Source: an uncultured Verrucomicrobia subdivision 3 bacterium (GTDB lineage Bacteria > Verrucomicrobiota > Verrucomicrobiia > Limisphaerales > UBA11358). From it: a stretch of 64,000 nucleotides of DNA. Location: NCBI GenBank assembly GCA_903878805.1, contig CAIRJF010000012.1, forward strand, positions 1-64,000, written 5' to 3'. Shown piece after piece: positions 1-8,447 of this stretch (position 1 is the stretch's first letter; the number at the start of each line of letters is the position of its first letter). Made by a program: the position numbers and the translations under genes. The notes under the pieces were generated by a model. The model ran no database searches, was not told the origin of the DNA, and worked only from the letters and a program-made list of their open reading frames with translations.

Positions 1-137
1 GCGGTAAGCCAACAACCCGGCATCAGACGTTATCTTGGATCCGTGAAACTCCAACTTCAAACGAGTATCGAAAGCCATCCGCAGACCTTGTTTTTTGCCT
101 GCACCCGTTGGATTCGCCGTTTTTTGTTGGTTGGACA
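1..137 (-). CDS. IS1380-type transposase, N-terminal fragment cut by the window edge
   Basis: This gene is not in the ORF track because it runs off the left edge. Reading the minus strand from the ATG at 137 gives an open frame to base 1, beginning [10 protein letters not shown] and containing [18 protein letters not shown]. The LxFHGxxxTSDAGLLxxRE pattern near the N-terminus is what I know from IS1380-family DDE transposases, which catalyse cut-and-paste transposition of their own IS. Only about 45 residues are visible, so whether the element is intact cannot be judged. Bases 138-190 should contain one IS end, but I could not define an inverted repeat without the other end. Confidence 0.7.
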
Positions 138-220
138 TAGATGAAAGCCTTTGTTTATGCGGCTTCAGTGTAAGTCCATAACATCAGCTTGTGAAGTTTA
201 TTTGGGAAATATGGGATGAA

Positions 221-514
221 ATGTCTTTTATGAAAACTTGCCCAAATTGCGGCAAAGCAATATCTCAACATTGGGATCGCTGTCATAATTGTAATTTCAA
301 ACCTAGTAAATATAGGGGCTTTGTTCGTGAGGCTAAAGTGTCGCCCGATGTTCCCCTCCCTCCTAAATATTTTAAATGTTTAAACTGTGGCTCGGAAATT
401 GAATATCGCCTTGCGATAGCTATGAACCTGCACAAAGGTTTCAAGTGTGAATCTTGTCGAGATAAACCTCAAAAAATAAGGCCGCTTGTGGCGGAGCAAC
501 GCACACTTCTTTAG
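221..514 (+). CDS. Small double zinc-ribbon protein
   Basis: The ORF track starts at a GTG (191). I prefer the ATG at 221 or the one at 230, because a GGGA stretch lies just before 221 and the zinc-binding part begins right after. The protein carries two Cys4-type ribbons: CPNCGKAI...CHNC near the N-terminus and CLNCGSEI...CESC in the second half. The C-terminal tail is short and basic. Such proteins usually bind Zn and often nucleic acid, but no specific role can be assigned. Its AT-rich composition differs from the GC-rich neighbours, which fits the accessory setting between an IS and an ArdC gene. It is unrelated in sequence to the zinc-ribbon genes at 18158 and 58121. Confidence 0.6.
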   Translation: MSFMKTCPNCGKAISQHWDRCHNCNFKPSKYRGFVREAKVSPDVPLPPKYFKCLNCGSEIEYRLAIAMNLHKGFKCESCRDKPQKIRPLVAEQRTLL

Positions 515-783
515 GACGCTGCCTCGCAAACTTCTTCCGGCTCAAGTTCAACTGGCTCTTTCAGTGCCGCTGGTTTAGCCCGCTTCATGCCAGCGCCAAG
601 TTCGGTTAGCTTTGCCGCCGCCAGCGGCGGGATGCCTCGCATCTCCCGCTTGAGCCGTTCCAAGTCAATCCATGTCCGCGTGCATTGCGCGCGGTCACGC
701 GCCGAAGTCGTCTCATCGTGAATCGCCTGTAAAAGCGAGGTTTGAAGCGCCTTCGCGTCGTAATATGTGGGGCCGTATCTCAT
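511..783 (-). CDS. Hypothetical 90-aa charged protein of the ArdC patch
   Basis: The ORF track extends this frame to 1017. The first 78 residues look like non-coding translation (proline and arginine runs), while from MRYGPTYYD onward the composition is protein-like, so I start at the ATG at 783. The product is helical and charged, with TWIDLERLKREMRGIPPL in the middle and a Glu-rich tail. I recognise no family. It converges on the zinc-ribbon gene with a 4-base overlap and faces away from ArdC. Small proteins of this kind are common in mobilisable regions, but that is context only. Confidence 0.45.
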   Translation of the reverse strand: MRYGPTYYDAKALQTSLLQAIHDETTSARDRAQCTRTWIDLERLKREMRGIPPLAAAKLTELGAGMKRAKPAALKEPVELEPEEVCEAAS

Positions 784-1132
784 ACTTGGCGGGGAATCTA
801 CTACGGGTTTCGGGGGCGTGCAAGGGGCTGAAAACTTTACCATGCCACCGCCGATTTCAAGCTCGTTCAACGCTGTTTTCCAAAACCTGAATCCCCGTCG
901 CAAGACAGGGATGTTATCAAACACCGACACAAAATTGGGGGCTGCCGGGTGGGTGGTGCGGTGACGGTCTGGCGCAAAAAAGGGACTCCTCGGAAAAAAC
1001 AATTCAGGGTGTATCACGAATTATAGGTGTGAGAACCACTCGCACCGGACGAACGGCTGGCAGGCTGCCGGTGAGAGTGTCAACCAACAGCCAAGCCTGC
1101 GCTAACAGGTGCCAGCCAGAAACGAGAGTGAA
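784..1132. other. Gene-free stretch upstream of the ArdC-like gene
   Basis: About 350 bases hold no convincing gene: the ORFs here (672-890, 767-964 and the N-terminal extension of 511-1017) are mutually overlapping and unlike proteins. A GGCTGGCAGGCTGCC stretch near 1060 could fold weakly. The promoter of the ArdC-SymE pair is expected here, but I saw no clear -35/-10 pair. Confidence 0.4.
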
Positions 1133-2017
1133 ATGAACAATGACGCATATCAAGTCATTACCGATAGAATCGTCGCGCAATTGGAGCGCGGCGTTGTGCC
1201 GTGGCAAAAACCGTGGCGGGGCGGCGAACAAATGCCGCGCAACCTCATCAGCGGGCGCGACTATCGCGGCGTGAACGTGTTCCTGCTGCACGCCATGAGC
1301 TACGAATCCCCGTATTGGCTCACCTACAAACAGGCCAGCGAACTGGGCGGACACGTCAAAAAGGGCGAACGGGCCTGCCCGGTCGTGTTCTGGAAACGGC
1401 TGCAAGTGGCCGACATGACCGAGCCGACAGGAAACAAGGCTATCCCGTTCCTGCGCTATTACAGCGTGTTCAATGTCGCGCAGTGTGAAGACATTCCGGC
1501 GGATAAAATCCCCGTCCAGAGCGTCACCAAGCGCGAGCATTGCCCAATTGCGGCGGCGGAAAGCATCGTTGCGGCCATGCCCAAGCTGCCGGAAATCAAG
1601 CACGGCGGCGGGCGTGCCTGCTACTCGCCAAGTCTGGATTGCGTCACCATGCCGGTGCCGGAACGATTCCAGAGCGGGCAGGATTACTACTCCGTGTTGT
1701 TTCACGAATTGACGCACAGCACCGGCCACGCCTCCCGGCTGAACCGCAAGGGCATCAGCGGCGAAGAGGGCGAATGGTCGGCGTTTGGCTCGACCCCCTA
1801 CGCCAAAGAGGAACTGGTGGCGGAAATGGGCGCGGCGTTCCTGTCCGGTCAGGCTGGCATCGTCGAGCGCACGCTGGACAACTCGGCGGCCTATGTTCAG
1901 GCATGGCTGGCAAGGCTTAAGGAAGACCGGCGCTTGATTGTGCAGGCGGCGGCGGCAGCGCAGAAGGCGGCGGACTTCATCCTTGGCAAGACATGGGAAG
2001 AAAAGGAGGAAGCATGA
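1133..2017 (+). CDS. ArdC-like antirestriction protein (ssDNA-binding N domain plus zincin-like peptidase domain)
   Basis: The N-terminal half (YQVITDRIVAQLERGVVPWQKPW, then GRDYRGVNVFLL) matches the DUF1738/ArdC N-terminal ssDNA-binding domain. The C-terminal half has the zincin motif HELTHSTGH near residue 200 and the downstream EELVAEMGAAFL helix of the MPTase-polyvalent fold. ArdC proteins are encoded on conjugative plasmids and ICEs and protect incoming DNA against restriction. I chose the ATG at 1133 over the track's GTG at 1109 because a GAGAG ribosome-binding site precedes it and the domain starts immediately. Its stop overlaps the next gene's start, so the two are probably translated together. 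It marks the region as transferred DNA. Confidence 0.85.
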   Translation: MNNDAYQVITDRIVAQLERGVVPWQKPWRGGEQMPRNLISGRDYRGVNVFLLHAMSYESPYWLTYKQASELGGHVKKGERACPVVFWKRLQVADMTEPTGNKAIPFLRYYSVFNVAQCEDIPADKIPVQSVTKREHCPIAAAESIVAAMPKLPEIKHGGGRACYSPSLDCVTMPVPERFQSGQDYYSVLFHELTHSTGHASRLNRKGISGEEGEWSAFGSTPYAKEELVAEMGAAFLSGQAGIVERTLDNSAAYVQAWLARLKEDRRLIVQAAAAAQKAADFILGKTWEEKEEA

Positions 2018-2232
2018 AGGCGCGCACCCTCAAGATTGAAGCCAGCGGCGATTTCTGGCGTGGCACCGTCACGCCGAAAATTCGGCTGGCTGGTCAATGG
2101 CTGGAACGGGCCGGGTTCAAGCCCGGCAACCGGGTCGTGGTTCAAGTCAGCGAGCAAGGAACATTGACCCTGCGGTTCGTGGATCAACTCAACGATTGCA
2201 ACAACGACAAACAAAGCGCCCAACCGCTTTAG
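2014..2232 (+). CDS. SymE-like protein (type I toxin family fold), translationally coupled to ArdC
   Basis: The ATG at 2014 overlaps the ArdC stop by four bases (ATGA) and has a strong AGGAGG site about 5 bases upstream, so it is preferred over the track's 1993 start. The core PKIRLAGQWLERAGFKPGNRV followed by a beta-rich VVVQVSEQGTLTLR matches the SymE family: an AbrB-like swapped hairpin, PxIxLxGxWLxxAGF. E. coli SymE is an SOS-induced RNA-cleaving toxin silenced by an antisense RNA. Many mobile-element relatives have no known activity. No antisense SymR-like RNA could be recognised by eye. Toxicity is therefore possible but unproven. Confidence 0.75.
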   Translation: MKARTLKIEASGDFWRGTVTPKIRLAGQWLERAGFKPGNRVVVQVSEQGTLTLRFVDQLNDCNNDKQSAQPL

Positions 2233-2316
2233 AACTCTAAAAGTGGCCCAGAAGTGGCCCAGAGAGAAATTATTGGACTAAAAAACAAGCCTGTTTTCCA
2301 CACCCAGAAAAGCAAA

Positions 2317-2340
2317 AAACCCCTGAAAAATCAGGGGTTT
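2317..2340 (-). terminator. Rho-independent terminator of tRNA-Phe
   Basis: AAACCCCTGA, a 4-base loop (AAAA on the plus strand), then TCAGGGGTTT form a perfect 10-bp hairpin. On the minus strand it is followed by a T-rich run (TTTTTTGCTTTT), directly downstream of the tRNA-Phe 3' end. The T-tract on that side fits termination of the tRNA. Confidence 0.85.
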
Positions 2341-2347
2341 AATTGAG

Positions 2348-2423
<76 letters not shown>

Positions 2424-2481
2424 GACCGTGGGGCGCAGATGAAATCAAACTTGCGCGCCAAAGACAAGCGGCAAATCCACT

Positions 2482-5190
2482 TCAAACAATCTGCGGTTGC
2501 ACCATTTCCGGGTCCACGCCCAAGTCTTTGATTGCTTGTGCGACGACTTTGCGGTCAATCAGCTTTTTCTCGGCGAGCGCGTAGAGCGTGCCGATGACGG
2601 TGGACTCGACATCCACACCGAAGAACCGGCGCAAACGTCCGCGCGTGTCGCTGCGGCCGAAGCCGTCTGTGCCGAGCGTGAACAAGCCGCCGGGAACCCA
2701 CGGCGCGATCTGATCGGGAACAGTCCGGATGTTGTCGGACACGGCGACGAATGCGCCTTGTTCTTTCGCGAGCAGGGTCTCGACGTAATTTTTCTTTGCT
2801 GGCAAGGTCGGATGCAGCATGTTCCAGCGCTGGGTGCGAATGGCGTCGGTGCGCAACAATTTGTAGCTCGTCGCGCTCCAGACATCGGCGCTGACATCGT
2901 ATTTTTCGGCGAGAATTTCCTGCGCCTTCAACGCTGATTGCATGATGGAGCCGCTGCCGAAAATGTGCGCCTTGGTTTTTTTGCCTTCCGCGCCGGGCTT
3001 GAATTTGTAAAGCCCTTTCAAAATTCCGTCTTCGCAATCCGCCGGCATCGCGGGCATGACGTGATTTTCGTTGTAGACAGCGAGATAATAAAAAATGTCT
3101 TCCTGCTCAACATACATCCGGCGCAAACCGTCAGTGACGATGACAGCGAGTTCGTAACCGAATGCCGGATCGTAAGGCAGACACGTCGGAATCGTGCTCG
3201 CATGCAGCAGGCTGTGGCCGTCCTGATGTTGCAGACCTTCGCCATTGAGCGAAGTGCGTCCGCTCGTTGCGCCAAGCAAAAAGCCTTTTGCGCGAATGTC
3301 GCCCGCCAGCCAGAACAAATCACCGACGCGCTGCGGACCGAACATTGAATAATAAATGTATAACGGAACCATCGGCACGCCGTGCGAGGCGTAGCTCGTG
3401 CCCGCCGCGATGAACGAAGACATCGCGCCGGTTTCGCTGATGCCTTCTTCGAGAATCTGGCCATCCTTCGCCTCGTGATAATATGAGAGCGATTTGCTGT
3501 CCACCGGCTCGTAAAGCTGGCCTTTGGGCGAATAAATTCCAATTTCACGAAACAACGTGTCCAGGCCAAATGTCCGCGCCTCGTCGGGAATGATCGGCAC
3601 CAGATGCTTGTTCAAACCTTTGTGCTGAAGCATGAGGCTCAACAACCGTCCGAACGACATTGTGGTCGAGGCTTCGCGCGCGGAGCCTTTGGTGAGTTCG
3701 GCAAAATGCTCCAGCTTCGGCACATCAAGCGTCACCGGCTTGACGATGCGCGCCGGCACAAAGCCGCCAAGCGCCTTGCGTTTTTCCAAAAGGTATTTTG
3801 TCTCGACGCTGTCCGGCGCGGGACGGAAAAACGGCATGTCCGCAATCACGTCGTCGCTGATCGGAATGTTAAAACGCTTGCGGAACTCACGGAGCTCCTT
3901 CTCGTTCATTTTTTTCTGCTGGTGCGAAATGTTTTTGCCTTCGCCCGCCTCGCCGAGGCCGTAACCTTTAACAGTTTTTGCGAGAACAACCGTCGGCTGA
4001 CCTTTGTGCTCGGTCGCCGCTTTGTAGGCCGCATACATTTTGCGAACATCGTGACCGCCGCGCAGGAGTTTGGAAATCTGTTCGTCGGTGAGATGATTCA
4101 CTAGTTCAAGCAATTGCGGATATTTGCCAAAGAAATGTTTTCGCGTGTAACTGCCCGGCTCGACGATGTATTTTTGATAATCGCCATCCACGCATTCGTC
4201 CATGCGCTTGAGCAGCAGACCAGATTTGTCGCGCTTGATAATTTCATCCCACTCGGTTCCCCAAATGACTTTGATGACATTCCAACCCGCGCCACGAAAC
4301 AATCCTTCCAATTCTTGAATAATTTTTCCGTTGCCGCGCACAGGCCCGTCAAGGCGCTGCAAATTGCAGTTCACGACCCAGACAATGTTGTCGAGGTTCT
4401 CGCGCGCCGCCAAAGTGATAGCACCGAGTGATTCTGGTTCGTCCGATTCGCCGTCGCCGAGAAACGCCCAAACGCGCGGCTCTGTTTTCCAGTTCACCAG
4501 ACCACGCGCTTGCAAATAGCGGTTAAAGCGCGCCTGATACAGCGACATGATTGGGCCGAGGCCCATCGAGACGGTAGGGAATTGCCAGAATTCCGGCATC
4601 AAATACGGATGCGGATAAGATGACAAACCGCCGCCCGGCGCGAGTTCCTGTCGGAAATTTTGCAAATGCGATTCGTCCAGACGGCCTTCGAGATACGCGC
4701 GCGCATACATTCCCGGCGCCGCGTGACCTTGGAAATAAATTTGATCGCCGGGAAAATTTTCCGAACGGCCACGGAAAAAATGATTTTGCGCGACCTCATA
4801 AAGGGTCGCGGAAGATGCAAACGATGCAATGTGTCCGCCGACATTCGTGTTCGAGTTCGCCTTCACCACCATCGCCATCGCGTTCCACCGGATGATGCTC
4901 TTGATGCGGCGCTCAATGTCGCGGTCGCCCGGATAAACCGGTTGGTCGGCGGCAGGAATCGTGTTGACGTAAGGCGTATTTTGTCCTGCTACCGGACGCG
5001 GTTCAGCGCGCAACTGGCTGGCAAATTTTTCCAGCAATTCCGCCGTGCGCTCCGCTCCGCGACTTTCCAGCGCAAGTTCGAGAACGGATTGTAAAGATTC
5101 GTCCAGCTTGTCGCCGTTGCCGTTGGTGGCGGTCGAGGTGACGCCGCTGCGCGAACCCGAACCGTAAATTTCTTTTTTGGATGATTTCAC
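2482..5190 (-). CDS. aceE: Pyruvate dehydrogenase E1 component, homodimeric type
   Basis: The 902-residue product has the length and layout of homodimeric AceE, which decarboxylates pyruvate with thiamine diphosphate and passes acetyl to the lipoyl group of E2. Visible landmarks are IERRIKSIIRWNAMAMV near residue 90, the GHIASFASSATLYEVAQNHFF region, the ThDP/Mg motif GDGESDEPES...NCNLQ near residue 245, and the E1 C-terminal transketolase-like domain (FGRSDTRGRLRRFF). It starts at GTG (5190). The first 30 residues are Ser/Gly-rich and probably disordered. It is divergent from the lipoate ligase-like gene, whose product could act on the lipoyl domains of this same complex. E2 and E3 genes are not in the window. 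Confidence 0.96.
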   Translation of the reverse strand: MKSSKKEIYGSGSRSGVTSTATNGNGDKLDESLQSVLELALESRGAERTAELLEKFASQLRAEPRPVAGQNTPYVNTIPAADQPVYPGDRDIERRIKSIIRWNAMAMVVKANSNTNVGGHIASFASSATLYEVAQNHFFRGRSENFPGDQIYFQGHAAPGMYARAYLEGRLDESHLQNFRQELAPGGGLSSYPHPYLMPEFWQFPTVSMGLGPIMSLYQARFNRYLQARGLVNWKTEPRVWAFLGDGESDEPESLGAITLAARENLDNIVWVVNCNLQRLDGPVRGNGKIIQELEGLFRGAGWNVIKVIWGTEWDEIIKRDKSGLLLKRMDECVDGDYQKYIVEPGSYTRKHFFGKYPQLLELVNHLTDEQISKLLRGGHDVRKMYAAYKAATEHKGQPTVVLAKTVKGYGLGEAGEGKNISHQQKKMNEKELREFRKRFNIPISDDVIADMPFFRPAPDSVETKYLLEKRKALGGFVPARIVKPVTLDVPKLEHFAELTKGSAREASTTMSFGRLLSLMLQHKGLNKHLVPIIPDEARTFGLDTLFREIGIYSPKGQLYEPVDSKSLSYYHEAKDGQILEEGISETGAMSSFIAAGTSYASHGVPMVPLYIYYSMFGPQRVGDLFWLAGDIRAKGFLLGATSGRTSLNGEGLQHQDGHSLLHASTIPTCLPYDPAFGYELAVIVTDGLRRMYVEQEDIFYYLAVYNENHVMPAMPADCEDGILKGLYKFKPGAEGKKTKAHIFGSGSIMQSALKAQEILAEKYDVSADVWSATSYKLLRTDAIRTQRWNMLHPTLPAKKNYVETLLAKEQGAFVAVSDNIRTVPDQIAPWVPGGLFTLGTDGFGRSDTRGRLRRFFGVDVESTVIGTLYALAEKKLIDRKVVAQAIKDLGVDPEMVQPQIV

Positions 5191-5278
5191 TTGGCTAAAC
5201 TTTCTTTTGCGGATGCAAAGTCAACGCCCGAAGAATAAACTGGATTTCTGCGCGCAACAACTGCGAAATGATGCTTCC

Positions 5279-6022
5279 ATGAAACGGCTCGACCTCACGC
5301 TTCGCTCACCCGCTGAAAATCTCGCGGCGGACGAAGCCGTTCTGGATTGGTGCGAAAGCGGTGCCGGCGAAGAAACCCTCTTGTTTTGGGAACCAAGCGA
5401 AACTTTCGTCGTCGTCGGTTACGCGAACAAAGTGGCAACCGAAGTGAATGTCGCCGCGTGCGAAGCGAAAGGAATCCCTATTTTCCGGCGTTGCTCCGGC
5501 GGCGGAACCGTCGTCCAAATGGCTGGCGGACTGAATTACTCACTTATTTTGCGCATTGATGAAAATTCGCCCACGCGCACCATTACTGCAGCCAACCAGT
5601 TCATCATGGGAAAAAATCGTGCCGCCATCGCGTCCCTCTTTCCCAACTCCCAGCTTCCATCTGCTGACTCCTTGATTTCCGTGCGCGGCCATACTGACCT
5701 TTGTCTCGGCGACGTAAAATTCGCTGGCAACTCGCAGCGCCGCCGGAAAAATTTCTTACTTTTTCACGGAACCCTGCTGCTCAACTGCAATTTGAATTTG
5801 ATCAGCGAACTGCTTTTGATGCCGTCGTTACAGCCGGATTATCGCGCCAGCCGCCCACACTCCGATTTCGTAACGAACTTGAATTTGTCCGCCGAAAAAG
5901 TGAAAGCCGCGCTCGCAAACGAGTGGAATGCAAATGAAGAATTAAAAAATCCACCGCTCGCAGGAGTTTCCCAACTCGCCCGCGAAAAATATTCAACGCG
6001 CGAATGGAATTTTAAATTTTAG
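5279..6022 (+). CDS. Lipoate-protein ligase A-like protein
   Basis: This is a BPL/LPL-fold protein of 247 residues. The ATG at 5279 (MKRLDLTL) is chosen because the track's upstream extension overlaps the divergent aceE start and lacks family resemblance. Family motifs seen are the N-terminal NLAADEAVL, RRCSGGGTVVQ (the RRxSGGG lipoyl-AMP loop) near residue 80, GDVKFAGNSQRRR with the conserved lysine, and LLFHGTLLL. It attaches lipoate, or transfers octanoyl/lipoyl, to E2 and H proteins. Its position head-to-head with aceE with an 88-bp gap suggests a shared promoter region. Whether it is an Lpl ligase or a LipM/LipL-type transferase cannot be told from sequence. The loop after NRAAIASLFPN is longer than I would expect. 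Confidence 0.85.
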   Translation: MKRLDLTLRSPAENLAADEAVLDWCESGAGEETLLFWEPSETFVVVGYANKVATEVNVAACEAKGIPIFRRCSGGGTVVQMAGGLNYSLILRIDENSPTRTITAANQFIMGKNRAAIASLFPNSQLPSADSLISVRGHTDLCLGDVKFAGNSQRRRKNFLLFHGTLLLNCNLNLISELLLMPSLQPDYRASRPHSDFVTNLNLSAEKVKAALANEWNANEELKNPPLAGVSQLAREKYSTREWNFKF

Positions 6023-6594
6023 AGTCGTTCCGCCAAAGCCGCCTGGCTCTTTGCAAAAATCTCCTCGTGCAGCGAGTTGCCGTGCGCATCAATCGTCACC
6101 ACCGCCGGAAAATCAACCACTTCCAATTCCCAGATCGCCTCCGGCGAACCGAACTCTTCCTTGAAGTAAACATTGCGGACTTTTTTCACACACTCGGCCA
6201 GCACCTGTGCCGCACCGCCGATGGCGTGCAGATACACGCAGCCATATTCCTTGCACGCCGCCTGCGTCTTCGCGCCCATGCCGCCTTTGCCGATGACGCC
6301 GCGCAAACCAAAATCGCGGATGACCTGCCATTGATACGGCTCTTCGCGAATCGAAGTCGTCGGCCCCGCCGCCGTGCATTTGAAAGTTCCATCCACCTGC
6401 GGCATCATCACCGGCCCGCAGTGATAAATAATTCCGTCCTTGAAACTCACGCCCGCCGGCAGCTTGCCACCCTCATGCAAATACTTATGCACCGCGTCGC
6501 GCCCGGTGAACACGACGCCGGAAATCAAAACTTCGTCGCCGACTTTCAGCGCGCGGACTTTTTCTTCAGTAAATGGAAAACTTAATTTCGTCAT
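6019..6594 (-). CDS. Fe-S fumarate hydratase / tartrate dehydratase beta half
   Basis: A 191-residue protein equivalent to the C-terminal (beta) domain of class I fumarase or the TtdB subunit. Motifs include ISGVVFTGRDAVHKYL, GIIYHCGPVM, AAGPTTSIREEPY, GVIGKGGMGAKT and HAIGGAAQVLAECV. Such beta subunits work with an alpha subunit carrying the 4Fe-4S cluster and interconvert fumarate and malate. No alpha gene lies in this window. The 3' end overlaps the convergent lipoate ligase-like gene by 4 bases. The specific substrate is inferred from family only. Confidence 0.88.
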   Translation of the reverse strand: MTKLSFPFTEEKVRALKVGDEVLISGVVFTGRDAVHKYLHEGGKLPAGVSFKDGIIYHCGPVMMPQVDGTFKCTAAGPTTSIREEPYQWQVIRDFGLRGVIGKGGMGAKTQAACKEYGCVYLHAIGGAAQVLAECVKKVRNVYFKEEFGSPEAIWELEVVDFPAVVTIDAHGNSLHEEIFAKSQAALAERL

Positions 6595-6652
6595 AAAATT
6601 TTGAAATGCGCATTTACAGTCGCAATTGCAACCGTAATGGAAAAGCTAAAAA

Positions 6653-8308
6653 TTATTTCAACAACGCCTCCGCGTGTTTGCGCGCGGCCTCGGTCTGGCC
6701 GCCGAGCATTCGCGCGAGTTCCGTGACGCGGGATTTTTTGTCGAGCAACGTGATTTCGGAAATTGTTCGGCCATTTTTCACGAGCTTGGTGACGACGTAA
6801 TGCGCGTCCGCCGCCGATGCGACCTGCGGCAGATGCGTGATGCAAAACACCTGTCTTTTCGAGGCGATCTGCCGCATTTTTTCGCCCACGACATTCGCCG
6901 TTTCGCCGCCGACGTTGGCGTCCACTTCGTCAAAAACTAAAACAGGAATTTCATCTTCCGCCGCCAAAACCGTTTTCAGGGCCAACATCACCCGCGCCAT
7001 TTCGCCGCTCGACGCGATTGCGCGCAATGGCTTGGCTGGCTCGCCCGGATTGGGCGCGAACTGGAATTCAATTTCGTCCTGACCGGAAGTAGACGGCTGC
7101 GCGGCAGCGGAAATCGCCACGTCAAACTTGCTCTGCTTGAAGCCCAAATCTTCCAACTGTTTGCTCACGGCTTTGGCAAGTTGCGGAATCACTTTCTTGC
7201 GCGCGGCGGAAATTTTTTTGCCCGCGCTCGCAATTTCTGAATCCAGTTTTTGCAACGCCGCATTCAGCCGCGCCAGTTCCGCGTCGCGACTTTCAAGCGA
7301 CTGCAATTTGGTTTTCGCCTCGTCGCCAAACGCGATGACTTCTGCTAGCGTCGCGCCGTATTTGCGTTTCAGCGAGTGAATCAAATTCAAACGCTCTTCA
7401 ACTTCCGCGAGCCGCGCGGGATCCACGTCCACCTTGTTGGCGTAACGCGACAATTCCGTCTGCAACTCGCGCAACGTCTCACCCGCCTGCGCGTGCAGCG
7501 CGACCAGATTTTCCGCGCCGGCATCCACGCGCTGCAATTCCGCCAGCACACGACCGATGACGCCGGATTGGGTGATCAACGAACTTTCATTCTCGCTCAA
7601 AGCGTCAATCGCGGCCTGGCTCAATTGCAATAATTTCGCGGCGTTGCTGGAACGAATAAATTCTGCTTCGACGGATTTTTCTTCGTCCGGCTGCAAGCGC
7701 GCGGCGGAAATTTCCTGCACCTGAAAGCGAAGCAAGTCCAATTGCTGCGCGTAAGTTTTTTCGTCCACGATGAGCGCAGATTTTTCATTTTCCAAAACAG
7801 CGCGGCGGCGGATAAGTTCGCTAAATTCTTCACGCGATTTTTCCAAACCGCCGAACGCATCGAGAATCAAAAGCTGTTTGCCCGCGTGAAGCAACGACTG
7901 GTGATCGTGCGGGCCGTGCATGTCCACGAGCCATTCGCCAATCGTAGCGAGCGTGGCGAGCGTCGTCGCGGAACCGTTGACGAACTGGCGGTTCGTGCCG
8001 CTGGCGGAAAAATTTCGTTTCAAGACGAGCTGGTTTTCCTCGCACGGTTCCAATCCATTTTCTCCCAGAAAGTTTTTTAGCGGCGCGCGGAGTTTCTTTA
8101 CGTCAAAAACGGCTTCGACGGAACAGCTTTCCTCGCCGCTGCGGATGAGCGTGCGGTCGGCGCGTTCGCCCAATACCAAATTCAGCGCGCCGATAATGAT
8201 GGACTTGCCCGCGCCAGTTTCGCCGGTGATGACGTTGCAACCGGGCTGGAGTTCCAGCGTGAGGTCGCTCACAAGGGCGAGGTTTTTGATGCGCAAGGTC
8301 GTCAACAT
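6653..8308 (-). CDS. recN: DNA repair protein RecN
   Basis: The ATG at 8308 (MLTTLRIKNLALV) is the usual RecN start. The track's extra 33 residues are not family-like. The N-terminal Walker A is GETGAGKS, and the central region is coiled coil with the EISAARLQPDEEKSVE segment. The C-terminal signature region (SGEMARVMLALK) leads to Walker B VLVFDEVDANVGG and CITHLPQVA. RecN is an SMC-like ATPase that holds broken DNA ends during recombinational repair. The 551-residue length is normal. It lies just downstream of nothing co-directional except a 139-bp intergenic, so it probably has its own promoter. Confidence 0.96.
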   Translation of the reverse strand: MLTTLRIKNLALVSDLTLELQPGCNVITGETGAGKSIIIGALNLVLGERADRTLIRSGEESCSVEAVFDVKKLRAPLKNFLGENGLEPCEENQLVLKRNFSASGTNRQFVNGSATTLATLATIGEWLVDMHGPHDHQSLLHAGKQLLILDAFGGLEKSREEFSELIRRRAVLENEKSALIVDEKTYAQQLDLLRFQVQEISAARLQPDEEKSVEAEFIRSSNAAKLLQLSQAAIDALSENESSLITQSGVIGRVLAELQRVDAGAENLVALHAQAGETLRELQTELSRYANKVDVDPARLAEVEERLNLIHSLKRKYGATLAEVIAFGDEAKTKLQSLESRDAELARLNAALQKLDSEIASAGKKISAARKKVIPQLAKAVSKQLEDLGFKQSKFDVAISAAAQPSTSGQDEIEFQFAPNPGEPAKPLRAIASSGEMARVMLALKTVLAAEDEIPVLVFDEVDANVGGETANVVGEKMRQIASKRQVFCITHLPQVASAADAHYVVTKLVKNGRTISEITLLDKKSRVTELARMLGGQTEAARKHAEALLK

Positions 8309-8413
8309 ACTAAATAAATCTATTTCGCACATTTGAACGAGAAAAGAATCGTTCGGCAAAGAGAAAATCAATATCCACAGTAGCAAATGCGTTGTTAGGA
8401 TTGGCAAGCGCAG

Positions 8414-8441
8414 TTGACACGATCTTTATGGCGAATATAGT
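8414..8441 (+). promoter_or_regulatory. Sigma-70-type promoter, probably giving a leaderless mRNA
   Basis: TTGACA at 8414-8419 is a perfect -35 box. After a 16-bp spacer comes TATAGT at 8436-8441, a 5/6 match to the -10 box. The ATG of the LamG gene lies only 6 bases after the -10 box, so transcription would start at or next to the start codon. This implies a leaderless transcript. Confidence 0.6.
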
Positions 8442-8447
8442 TGGCAA

